DNA from: DATBFX01 sp036558305
GTDB taxonomy: Bacteria; Chloroflexota; Chloroflexia; Thermomicrobiales; UBA6265
NCBI GenBank assembly: GCA_036558305.1
Contig: DATBFX010000008.1
Coordinates: forward strand, 1 to 64,000
Direction of reading: 5' to 3'
DNA length: 64,000 nucleotides
Below are positions 40,769 through 48,563 of the stretch, piece by piece (position 1 is the first letter of the stretch; each line of letters starts with the position of its first letter). Below the pieces are notes generated by a model, which saw only the letters and a list, made by a program, of their open reading frames with translations, was not told the origin of the DNA and ran no database searches. Position numbers and translations under genes: made by a program.

Positions 40769-42532
40769 ATGACGCCCCGCCGAATCCGGACGTTGCCGGC
40801 TCAACCGGCTCGGGTCAGGTCGCGCGCCGCGCGGGCGCTGCTCGCCGCCGATGCGGCCCGTTCGCTCGTGGCGAACGGACCCGACGGGTTGCTCGTCCTC
40901 ACCGAAGAGGGTGCGGTCGCCTTCGCGAATCGGTCGGCCGGGGCGCTGGTCGGTCGCGTCGGTGAACCGCTGATTGGGCAACGCATCGACGACCTCCTGC
41001 CACCGGCGGCGCGGGGTACGTGGCGATCGCGGCCGACCGCCGGAGACCGCGAGATCGATCCCGTGGTGCCGCCGACGATCCGTGTTCCGCTGCCGGGCGG
41101 CGGCGAACGGATCGTCGAGGCGGTGACGGAGGACCGCACCGGCGACGCCGCCATCCAGGGCATGGTCGTCCATCTGCGGGACGCCACGGCGCGGACGGGC
41201 CGGGTCGCCAAACTGGCAACACTGGCGTACCTGGACTCGGTGACTCGCCTCCCCAACCGGACGCGTTTCCTCGATCTGACGGCGCGGGCACTCTTCGAAG
41301 CGGCGAAGGTCAAGAGCACCGTTGCCGTCTTGATGGTCGACCTCGACCGATTCAAGCAGGTCAACGACGCGCTGGGGCATGCGGCCGGCGACCGGTTGCT
41401 AGCGGAGGTCGGCAAGCGTCTGCGCGGTGCACTGCGGTCGCAAGACGTCGTCGGCCGCCTCGGCGGGGACGAATTCGCGTGCCTGCTGGTCGGGCCGACG
41501 AGTCTGCGCGATGCGGTCACGCTGGCCGAGCGGATGATGACGGCGCTCTCGGCGCCGATCGAGATCGGCGGGCACCCGGTGGCGCCGGGCGCGAGCGTCG
41601 GGGTCGCCTGCCTGCCGGCGGTGGGAAGCAGCGTCGACGACATCCTGGCCGCGGCCGATGCCGCACTCTACGAGGCCAAGCGACGGGGGCGCGGTCGCGT
41701 CGCCTGTTTCGAAGAGCGGTTGGAGCGCGATGTCCACGCCCGGGCGGTGCTGGAAGGTGAGCTGCGGCGGGGGATCGTCGCCGAGGAATTCGTGCTGGAG
41801 TTCCAGCCGCTCGTCCACCTCACCACCGGGAATGTCAGCCAGGCAGAGGCGCTCGTCCGGTGGGAGCACCCGTCGCGCGGTCTGTTGCGACCCGACGCCT
41901 TCGTCCCCCTGGCGGAGGAAGCCGGTCTGGTGCTGCCGTTGGGACGGTGGGTGTTGCACGAGGCGTGCCGGCAAGCCGCATCGTGGTGCGGTGCCGGCAG
42001 TCGTTCGGGTGCGGCGGTCAGCGTGAACGTCTCGAGTGTCCAACTGCGCGATCCGGGGCTGGTCCGTGAGGTGATCGGGGCGCTGCACGGCAGCGGGCTG
42101 CACCCGCGGCAGTTGACGCTGGAACTGACCGAGAGTACGGCACTCGACGACCTCGACGGGACGATCGCGGCGATGCAGCGATTGCAGGTGCTGGGTGTGC
42201 GGTTTGCGCTCGACGACTTCGGCACCGGTCACTCGTCGCTCGGGTATCTGCACCGGTTGCCGGTCGACGAAGTCAAGATCGACCGCTCGTTCGTGGCGAG
42301 CCTGGCGACGAACCGGGTGGCATCCGCCGTCGTGCAGGCGGTGGTGACGGTGGCAACCGCGGTCGGCGTGGGCGTGGTCGCCGAGGGGATCGAATCGCTC
42401 GGTCAGTTGCGGGCGGTGCGGGACCTCGGGTGCGACGTCGGTCAGGGGTACTACCTCGGACGCCCGCGCGACACGACGGGCTTTCTCCAGTTCCTCGGCG
42501 CGGACGGGATGGCGGCGCTATGCCGAATCTGA
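40769..42532 (+). CDS. PAS-GGDEF-EAL cyclic di-GMP signalling protein
   Basis: A 587-residue protein with three domains: a PAS-like sensor (about 30-145), a diguanylate cyclase domain with an intact Gly-Gly-Asp-Glu-Phe at 232-236, and a phosphodiesterase domain with Glu-Ala-Leu-Val-Arg starting at residue 360. The EAL domain retains Asp-Asp-Phe-Gly-Thr-Gly-His-Ser-Ser-Leu and Val-Lys-Ile-Asp-Arg-Ser-Phe, so both activities may be present and one may dominate. No membrane helix is seen, so it is cytoplasmic. The 3' end overlaps the convergent phosphofructokinase-like gene by 15 bp. c-di-GMP commonly controls motility, biofilm or development. Confidence 0.93.
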   Translation: MTPRRIRTLPAQPARVRSRAARALLAADAARSLVANGPDGLLVLTEEGAVAFANRSAGALVGRVGEPLIGQRIDDLLPPAARGTWRSRPTAGDREIDPVVPPTIRVPLPGGGERIVEAVTEDRTGDAAIQGMVVHLRDATARTGRVAKLATLAYLDSVTRLPNRTRFLDLTARALFEAAKVKSTVAVLMVDLDRFKQVNDALGHAAGDRLLAEVGKRLRGALRSQDVVGRLGGDEFACLLVGPTSLRDAVTLAERMMTALSAPIEIGGHPVAPGASVGVACLPAVGSSVDDILAAADAALYEAKRRGRGRVACFEERLERDVHARAVLEGELRRGIVAEEFVLEFQPLVHLTTGNVSQAEALVRWEHPSRGLLRPDAFVPLAEEAGLVLPLGRWVLHEACRQAASWCGAGSRSGAAVSVNVSSVQLRDPGLVREVIGALHGSGLHPRQLTLELTESTALDDLDGTIAAMQRLQVLGVRFALDDFGTGHSSLGYLHRLPVDEVKIDRSFVASLATNRVASAVVQAVVTVATAVGVGVVAEGIESLGQLRAVRDLGCDVGQGYYLGRPRDTTGFLQFLGADGMAALCRI

Positions 42533-43723
42533 CGCGAGTCGTCCATACACCGGGAACGGATCAGGTCCGAGCAGCGGCAGCGCGTAGTCGCGGAAGGCGT
42601 CCGTGATTGAGCGTCCGTCCTCGCCGATGAACGCGGCGGGAAACGGTCGGATGCGATTCGCGACCCGGTCGAGCGGCACGGAGCCGATCTCGCAGCGGTA
42701 TGGAGAATCCCCGATGCGGACGAGCGTGGTCATGACGTCGGAGATGCCGCGTGCCGCGAGATCGGCGGCGGCACGACCCGCACGCTCGGCTTCGTCGAGG
42801 TCGCATGGGGAGGCGAGGGCGATCGCCATCCGGGCGGCGGTGCCGGGGCGCTCGAAGCGGGCGCGGAGACCGAGCCGCCCGGTGACGAGACGGGTCAGGG
42901 TGACCGCGGGTTGGGTGTGGTACGGGTGACCGAAGGGGTCGACGTAGTCCGGTTCGTCGCCGCCCAGATGGCGGCCGGCGGCGTCGCGCAGGGTCTCGGG
43001 GACGACGGCAACGGTCCAACCGCGCGCCCGAACCTGCGCCGCGATCTCCGCGAGGATGGCATCGGCGTCGAGCGGCGGGCGCTCCGGAAGATAGAGGAGC
43101 GGCAGGAGATCGCGTTCGTCCGCGGCGAAGCCGAGCGCGCAGGCGGCGGGGACCCACCCGGCGTCGCGGCCCATCACGTCGACGAATTTGACCGGGTAGA
43201 GCTGGGGCGAGGCGAGGGTGTCGTAGGTCGCATCGCGGACGGCGTGGGCCAGGAAGCGGGCAAGCGACGGGTAGCCGGGGCAGTGGTCGGTTTCCGGCAG
43301 GTCGTTGTCGATCGTCTTCGGGACGGCGACGACCGCGAGCTCGTATCCAGCGGAAACGGCAGATTGGTGGAGGCGGTGCGCGGTATCGGCGGAATCGTTG
43401 CCGCCGATGTAGACCAACGCGCGCACCGAGTGGCGGCGCAAGAGGTCGAGCGCGAGGTCGAGTTCCTCTTCGCGGAGTTTGCGGCGACCGGTGCCGAGCG
43501 CGGCGGACGGTGTGCGGCGAAGGCGATCGAGGAGCTCACGCGGTTGGGATCCAAGATCGATGAATCGCTCGGTGAGGAGACCGTCGATCCCATTGCGCAT
43601 CCCGCGCACGCGCCCGAATCGCCCCGAGGCGAGGGCACCGTCGACGACACCGACCAAGCTCGCGTTGATGACGGCCGTCGCACCGCCGGATTGGCCGACG
43701 AGAAGGGTGTTCGGTGCGGGCAT
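42518..43723 (-). CDS. Pyrophosphate-dependent-type 6-phosphofructokinase family protein
   Basis: A 401-residue PFK-fold enzyme. The nucleotide/PPi site reads Gly-Gly-Asn-Asp-Ser, with Asp in place of the Gly of ATP enzymes, and the active-site motif is Pro-Lys-Thr-Ile-Asp-Asn-Asp, where Lys replaces the Gly of ATP enzymes; both mark PPi-using members. Met-Gly-Arg-Asp-Ala-Gly-Trp follows as expected. It phosphorylates fructose 6-phosphate reversibly in glycolysis if the assignment holds. ATG 43723 directly precedes Pro-Ala-Pro-Asn-Thr-Leu-Leu-Val-Gly-Gln-Ser-Gly-Gly; the longer upstream frame is formed by the palindromic repeat at 43777-43864. Confidence 0.87.
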   Translation of the reverse strand: MPAPNTLLVGQSGGATAVINASLVGVVDGALASGRFGRVRGMRNGIDGLLTERFIDLGSQPRELLDRLRRTPSAALGTGRRKLREEELDLALDLLRRHSVRALVYIGGNDSADTAHRLHQSAVSAGYELAVVAVPKTIDNDLPETDHCPGYPSLARFLAHAVRDATYDTLASPQLYPVKFVDVMGRDAGWVPAACALGFAADERDLLPLLYLPERPPLDADAILAEIAAQVRARGWTVAVVPETLRDAAGRHLGGDEPDYVDPFGHPYHTQPAVTLTRLVTGRLGLRARFERPGTAARMAIALASPCDLDEAERAGRAAADLAARGISDVMTTLVRIGDSPYRCEIGSVPLDRVANRIRPFPAAFIGEDGRSITDAFRDYALPLLGPDPFPVYGRLASDSA

Positions 43724-43776
43724 CGGTTGGTCCTGAATCGATCGCGTGTCCAAAATCCTGGCGTCACGAGGGCATT

Positions 43777-43864
43777 GTAGGGGCGGTTCGCCGTGTCCGC
43801 CCTCGTGCATGAGCACAATCGGGGAGGGCGGACAGCGCCCAGAGGGCACCCGGTCCGCCCCTAC
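43777..43864. repeat. GTAGGGGCGG palindromic element, copy 2
   Basis: An 88-bp element. The ends are GTAGGGGCGG and GGTCCGCCCCTAC, and inner GTCCGCCCT/AGGGCGGAC arms give a nested hairpin. The right 40 bp match copy 1 (26491-26579) exactly, while the loop differs. It lies upstream of the PFK-like gene and downstream of the DUF4132 gene, both on the minus strand. Confidence 0.9.
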
Positions 43865-43905
43865 AGAATGATCCGTCCGAACTCCTTAAGCTCCGATCCG
43901 TCGGT

Positions 43906-46494
43906 TCAGCGCTGGATCTGGCGCTTGATGGTCGGGTCGGTGATGGCGGTGTCGCCGGCGAGCAGGAAGGCTTTGCTGAGGATGATGGTGAGCATGCCGT
44001 CGCCTTCGAAGGGGAGGAGGAGACCTTGGGCGGGATCTTTGGCGGAAGCGCCGCGGCTGGGGACGATGCAGAGGTACTGGTTGTTCGGTTCCATCAGGAC
44101 GTTGCCGCTGCCGAGGTGGATCTTGTAGGTGCGGAGGTCGCCGCGGACGACGAGGAACTTGTCGGCGAGGGAACACCGTGACGCGATCTTGAGGCGCGGA
44201 AGGAGGCGCTCGAGGACGACGCGGCGGGTCCGTGCCGATGTGCTCAGGTCACCGAAGGCGAAACTGTTCCAGTAATCGCCGTACCGATCGGCGCCGCGGT
44301 CGGCCCAGGTTGGATCGTTCCCGACGCTGGAGACCGCGACGAAGAGATCGACGTCGCGCATCACCTCCGAGAAGACGACCGTGGGGATGTCGGTCAACGG
44401 AGCCGGCTGTCCCCGACGATCGATGCGCCGAAAGCGGACTTGATCGGTGCTGACATAGAGGGAGACGCCGGCCCGAGAGAGCGCCGCGTCGGATTCGGGT
44501 GCCCCTTCGACCCAAAACTCGACCATCAAGGTCGCTTCGGGCAGCATCAACGTCGGGTTGTTGGCGCCGTCCCAGGCGCCTTGTAGGCGGTATGCCCAAC
44601 CGCGTGACTGGCAGAGGGCATGAAGCTGGTGTTGGCGGAGGATGTGTCCGGCGAACCGGTTCGAGTAGGTTTCGGTGGCCAACTCGGCATCGGTCAAGAC
44701 GTAGACCTCGCGATGGGCCTGTTTGAATGGCTGGGTGACCGCGTGACGGTCGAGCCAGTCTTGCCACGCCTCGACGGTCGTTGCGTCCGCGTCGATCGAG
44801 TGCCAGAGGCGAACGCGCGTCTCGTCGGTGATCTCGCCCAGCGGGCGGTCGTCCACGGCGACGATGCTGCCGTCGTGCCAGGCTCCCAGCGCCCTGTAGT
44901 CGCCGGTGCGAAATTGCCAGATCAGCCGGCGGGAAAACCACGAGAGGAGCGGGTGATCCAGATAGCGCTGTCGCCAGTCGGCCAGCGACCAGGTCCGCTC
45001 CGTCAAGAGGAACCGTTCGATGCGGTCGCGTTGCGCAGGGAGCATCTTCCGGACGTCGTCGACCAGTCGCTTCAACGCCTTGAGTTCGTCCGGGTGGAGA
45101 CGCTTGATGTCAGACGGCTCCGACTTACGGGGTTTGCCGTCTGGTCCGTACCACTCGACGTCGACCTGCTGGCTGCCGACCACGACGATGTCGGCGGCGT
45201 AGTCGCCGAACCGGACGCGGCGGCGACCGTCGACGAGGTCGAAGGTGGGGACGGCGAGGTCGTCGAGGTCGTCGCGGGTCATCCCTTCGCGGTGGGCGGC
45301 GGCTTCGAGGGCGGCGTCGATCTGAGACAAGGCGGAGGGTTGCTTGACCCGCTGCCGGAGGCGTTGCAGTTGGGCGACGCCGTGCAGCCCCGGCATCGCG
45401 CCGAGGGCATAGACGCAGGCGTTACCGGCTTTCGTCGAACGCGCGCCGATGTTGGGGATCTTCTTGAAGCACGCCTCGGCGGCGTCGCCGACGGTCGAGG
45501 CGGTGAGGGGATCGTCGTAAAGTACGCAGCACCAGGCGAGTCCCTTGAGGAGATTGCCGTTGCGCTCGCCGACGATCGAGGTCGGCATGACGTCGCCCGT
45601 GATGTAGACGCGAGACGATGGCAATGTGGCAGTGTCTGGCACGGGTCGAGCGGGTGCGTGCATGAAGGCCAGGCACGCCGTCAGGATTTGTCGACTCCGT
45701 TCACGGCCGATCGCGTCGATCCGTTCGGCGGCGCGTTTCAACCAGGGTTTCGTCGGTTTGGAGCCGTTCGCGGTAGCGGCGTAGCGAAGCAGGTCGTGCC
45801 AGGCCGCACGGTCGGTGTCGTCCAACGTCGCAAATGCCTCGCACGCGGCGTAACCCCAATCGTCATCGGGTTCGAAAGGATCCGCTTCGGGTTGGGGACC
45901 GGCCAGCATCGAAACGACCAGCGCCAGGGCTTTTCGTTCGTCGGCATAGACTGCCGAGGCGTGACCGGCGATCTGCAGACGCTGGAGCCCGGCGCGGATT
46001 GCCGGCGGCAGACCGTTGTCGGTCACCCAGCGCTCGATGCTCTTGACGATGCTGAGAAGTGGGACCCAACTTCGCCAGGTTGAGTTGCTTGCCGCGAGAA
46101 GCGCCAACATCTGCCGCAGGTCGGCCTCCTCAAAGGGTAGCCGGTGGCGGCAAAGTTGCGGGATGAGCGCCCTGAGGGCGTAAAGATCGTGCCCATGCAC
46201 GTGCGCCTCGAGGAGCCTTATCAACCGGTCCACGGCCAAGACGACCGTGGCGGCCTGCAAAGAAGGATCGGTGGCGAGCAGAGCGCACCCGGCAGGTGTG
46301 TCGGCGGGGCGAATCTGCCACGGATAGTGCTGCCCGGAGACGGCGACGGCTTCGAGGTAGTCGGCGAGCAGGAGACGTGGTTGGCCATCCCGATTTCCTG
46401 CCGGCGACGCGGATTCGGACCTGCCCAGGACCGACGTCACCACGTCCGCGAGTGCCACCGAACACCTCCCAGTCTGGACTCCAATGGAAGACAT
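43906..46494 (-). CDS. DUF4132-domain protein with C-terminal DUF7737-like region
   Basis: An 862-residue soluble protein. The helical N-terminal half carries no named motif I can read. From about residue 330 it matches DUF4132-type proteins: Asp-Asp-Pro-Leu, Asn-Ile-Gly-Ala-Arg-Ser-Thr-Lys-Ala-Gly-Asn-Ala, then Val-Glu-Trp-Tyr-Gly-Pro-Asp-Gly-Lys-Pro, with a long C-terminal block containing Trp-Asn-Ser-Phe-Ala-Phe-Gly-Asp-Leu-Ser and Lys-Ile-His-Leu-Gly-Ser-Gly-Asn-Val. Its enzymatic role is unknown. ATG 46494 is used; a GTG at 46521 would extend it by nine residues. A small gene on the same strand starts upstream, with a gap of under 50 bp. Confidence 0.82.
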   Translation of the reverse strand: MSSIGVQTGRCSVALADVVTSVLGRSESASPAGNRDGQPRLLLADYLEAVAVSGQHYPWQIRPADTPAGCALLATDPSLQAATVVLAVDRLIRLLEAHVHGHDLYALRALIPQLCRHRLPFEEADLRQMLALLAASNSTWRSWVPLLSIVKSIERWVTDNGLPPAIRAGLQRLQIAGHASAVYADERKALALVVSMLAGPQPEADPFEPDDDWGYAACEAFATLDDTDRAAWHDLLRYAATANGSKPTKPWLKRAAERIDAIGRERSRQILTACLAFMHAPARPVPDTATLPSSRVYITGDVMPTSIVGERNGNLLKGLAWCCVLYDDPLTASTVGDAAEACFKKIPNIGARSTKAGNACVYALGAMPGLHGVAQLQRLRQRVKQPSALSQIDAALEAAAHREGMTRDDLDDLAVPTFDLVDGRRRVRFGDYAADIVVVGSQQVDVEWYGPDGKPRKSEPSDIKRLHPDELKALKRLVDDVRKMLPAQRDRIERFLLTERTWSLADWRQRYLDHPLLSWFSRRLIWQFRTGDYRALGAWHDGSIVAVDDRPLGEITDETRVRLWHSIDADATTVEAWQDWLDRHAVTQPFKQAHREVYVLTDAELATETYSNRFAGHILRQHQLHALCQSRGWAYRLQGAWDGANNPTLMLPEATLMVEFWVEGAPESDAALSRAGVSLYVSTDQVRFRRIDRRGQPAPLTDIPTVVFSEVMRDVDLFVAVSSVGNDPTWADRGADRYGDYWNSFAFGDLSTSARTRRVVLERLLPRLKIASRCSLADKFLVVRGDLRTYKIHLGSGNVLMEPNNQYLCIVPSRGASAKDPAQGLLLPFEGDGMLTIILSKAFLLAGDTAITDPTIKRQIQR

Positions 46495-46539
46495 CGTCTC
46501 GACATTTGCCGCCGACGTCACGCGCGCCTGTACCCGCGC

Positions 46540-46935
46540 CTAGCCACCGACGAGTGGGACGAGTTTGAGGAAACTCACCCTGGCGTCGTAGCGAAGCTCG
46601 ATCTCTTCGTCTAAATCGTCGAGTTGCCGGTCGTCGACCAGAATGAGGAATCCGTTGGCCCGAAAACCCCTCAGCGCCCGCTTGTACTGCTCCTCCCAAT
46701 CGATCTTCCGCTGCTGGCGGAGGCGGAACCCCCCTTGTGTCCGCTCCGCCCCCTCGGGTTGGACGAGACCTCGGAAGTACTCGGATTGGCGGGCGTTGTA
46801 CTCGGCGACCTCCTGGTAGATGCGGGCGCGGATGAGTTCGCGGACGCTCACCCGCTCGTTGAGGAATTCGAGGGGAAATTCGTTCAGGGTGGTGCCGGTC
46901 GCGGTTTCGTCGGCGACGGTGATGAGGGTAGCCAC
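46540..46935 (-). CDS. Small protein partner of the DUF4132 gene
   Basis: A 131-residue protein with no family I can name. GTG 46935 is chosen because AAAGGAGG lies 8 bp upstream; the frame is open earlier, but its translation is Arg/Ala-rich shadow. The body is helical and charged: Phe-Pro-Leu-Glu-Phe-Leu-Asn-Glu-Arg-Val-Ser-Val-Arg-Glu-Leu-Ile, then Tyr-Asn-Ala-Arg-Gln, and a C-terminal strand pattern Asp-Leu-Asp-Glu-Glu-Ile-Glu-Leu with Val-Ser-Phe-Leu-Lys-Leu-Val-Pro-Leu-Val-Gly-Gly. It is first in a two-gene unit with the DUF4132 gene and is likely to act with it. A good promoter lies about 90 bp upstream. Confidence 0.75.
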   Translation of the reverse strand: MATLITVADETATGTTLNEFPLEFLNERVSVRELIRARIYQEVAEYNARQSEYFRGLVQPEGAERTQGGFRLRQQRKIDWEEQYKRALRGFRANGFLILVDDRQLDDLDEEIELRYDARVSFLKLVPLVGG

Positions 46936-47025
46936 CGAGTTGCCTCCTTTGTCCGAGGTCGATGATCGCGGTTTGTTGCCGAGCCCGGAATGCCCCAACG
47001 GTCGGGTTTCGGTCGGTACGAATAG

Positions 47026-47054
47026 ATCATACGTTCTTTTTGCGGGCCGCGCAA
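47026..47054 (-). promoter_or_regulatory. Probable promoter of the DUF4132 operon
   Basis: On the minus strand TTGCGC (47054-47049) and TATGAT (47031-47026) are 17 bp apart; the -10 is five of six to consensus and the -35 three of six. A run of A residues lies in the spacer. The leader would be about 85 nt to GTG 46935. The surrounding sequence is locally AT-rich. Confidence 0.5.
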
Positions 47055-47194
47055 GCCGAGCGAACCGCAATCCGTTTGCGGGGCCCGGCGGGCGCGTGCA
47101 AGCTCGGTTGTGCGCCGCGCCCTCTTGACCGATGATGCGTGCCCCAACGAGTTCCCTCGCGTCCGCGACTGATCGCAATGTCGGAGGATGGGCC

Positions 47195-48553
47195 GTGGCG
47201 GCGAGCCGGCGGCAGGTAGCGGATCAACGCTCGAGAATTGGCGCGGAATCTCGCGGCGAATTGAGTGCCGCCGCCCGGCAGCGAGGTTTGATCGTTCTGC
47301 TGGCGGCGACCTTTCTGACCTGGGGCGGCTTCTTCGTCGTCGTGCCGTTGATCGCCGTCCATTACGTCGACGGCCTGGGGTGGGCGGCGAGCTCGATCGG
47401 TCTCGTCCTGGCGGTGCGGCAGTTTACCCAGCAGGGGACGACGACGCTGAGCGGGGCGCTGGCCGACAGGCTGGGGGCGAAGGGGTTGATCTGCGCCGGG
47501 ATGTTCGTCCGCGCGCTCGGGTTTGCCATCATGGCGCGCGCCGATACCTTCCCGATCCTGATGCTCTCGGCGATCGTCGCGGCGCTCGGCGGCGGGTTGT
47601 TCGAGTCGCCCAAGGCGGCGGCGATCGCGACCCTGACGGACGAAAGCAACCGGCGCCGCTTCTACTCGCTGGCCGGCGTGGTCGCCGGTCTCGGGGTGGC
47701 GATCGGGACCCAAGTCGGGGCGCTGCTGATCAGGCAAGACTTCGCGACCGTCTCGCTCGCCGGTGCCGTCGTGTTCTTCGTCACCTTCCTCCTGGTATTG
47801 ATCTTCTTACCGGCGGTCCGGGTCGCCACGGAGTCGCACGGTGTGTTTCAAGGGTTTGCGCGGGTCTCACGCGACACGCTGTTCGCCGCCTATGTCTGCC
47901 TCTTGATGGGTTACTGGTTCATGTCGACCCAGTTCAACCTGTCGCTGACGTTGACGGCGGCAGCGGTGGCCGGAACGGACACGGCCGTCGCCTGGGTTTG
48001 GGGAGTCAATTCGGCCGCCACGGTGCTGCTGGGTTATCCGCTGCCGCGTCTGGTCGAGCACCGCATCTCGGCCTACCCGATGCTCGTCGTGGGAGTCGTC
48101 GTGACGGCACTCGGCATGGGGCTCGTCGGCGCGGCCTCGAACGTGCCGGTACTCCTTGCATGCGTTTTTATCATCTCGCTCGGATCGGTCCTGGTTCGGC
48201 CGGGAGAGCAGACGGTGACGGCGGGGCTGGCGGCACCGGCCGCCCGCGGATCGTACTTCGGGGTCGCTGCACTCAGCCTGGCGATCGGCGGCGGTCTCGG
48301 CAACTACACCGGCGGGTTGATCTACGACTACGGCGAACGCTCCAACATGCCCGCGCTACCATGGTTGGTCTTTGGCGGGATTGGACTGATTGCCGCGGCG
48401 GGGTTGTGGCGATTGGGGGCGAAGATCGATCGTCGGGAGGGTGTGGGCGTGGAAGTCGGCCCTCACCCCCGGCCCCTCACCCTTCCGAGGGAGAGGGGAG
48501 ACGACGCGGCGCGCTCCCCCTCGCCCGCGGTCGGGAGAGGGGGCAGGGGGTGA
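47195..48553 (+). CDS. Major facilitator superfamily transporter with repeat-encoded C-terminus
   Basis: A 452-residue MFS exporter-like protein with 12 hydrophobic helices. A conserved intracellular Gly-Ala-Leu-Ala-Asp-Arg-Leu-Gly-Ala-Lys loop follows helix 2, and a Tyr-Phe-Gly-Val-Ala motif is seen late in the protein. The start is set at GTG 47195, where GGAGG lies about 7 bp upstream; ATG 47132 is an alternative but would add a polar stretch without a ribosome-binding site. The last approximately 32 residues are Pro/Arg/Gly-rich and encoded by a palindromic repeat element (48457-48559), which also provides the stop, so the natural end was probably just before it. Substrate unknown; drug efflux is possible. 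Confidence 0.87.
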   Translation: MAASRRQVADQRSRIGAESRGELSAAARQRGLIVLLAATFLTWGGFFVVVPLIAVHYVDGLGWAASSIGLVLAVRQFTQQGTTTLSGALADRLGAKGLICAGMFVRALGFAIMARADTFPILMLSAIVAALGGGLFESPKAAAIATLTDESNRRRFYSLAGVVAGLGVAIGTQVGALLIRQDFATVSLAGAVVFFVTFLLVLIFLPAVRVATESHGVFQGFARVSRDTLFAAYVCLLMGYWFMSTQFNLSLTLTAAAVAGTDTAVAWVWGVNSAATVLLGYPLPRLVEHRISAYPMLVVGVVVTALGMGLVGAASNVPVLLACVFIISLGSVLVRPGEQTVTAGLAAPAARGSYFGVAALSLAIGGGLGNYTGGLIYDYGERSNMPALPWLVFGGIGLIAAAGLWRLGAKIDRREGVGVEVGPHPRPLTLPRERGDDAARSPSPAVGRGGRG

Positions 48554-48559
48554 GGGCCG
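48457..48559. repeat. C/G-tract palindromic element overlapping the MFS gene end
   Basis: CGGCCCTCACCCCC at 48457-48470 and its exact reverse complement GGGGGTGAGGGCCG at 48546-48559 are terminal inverted repeats of a 103-bp element. The interior has further C- and G-runs, including CGGTCGGGAGA followed by Gs shared with 17296-17340. It forms the last codons and stop of the MFS gene. Confidence 0.88.
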
Positions 48560-48563
48560 GTCG

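Noticed and set aside
42518..43723. Asn in the GGNDS motif as an inactivating change in the phosphofructokinase
   Set aside because: GGND with PKTIDND is, to my knowledge, a regular pattern in pyrophosphate-type members, so loss of activity is not implied.
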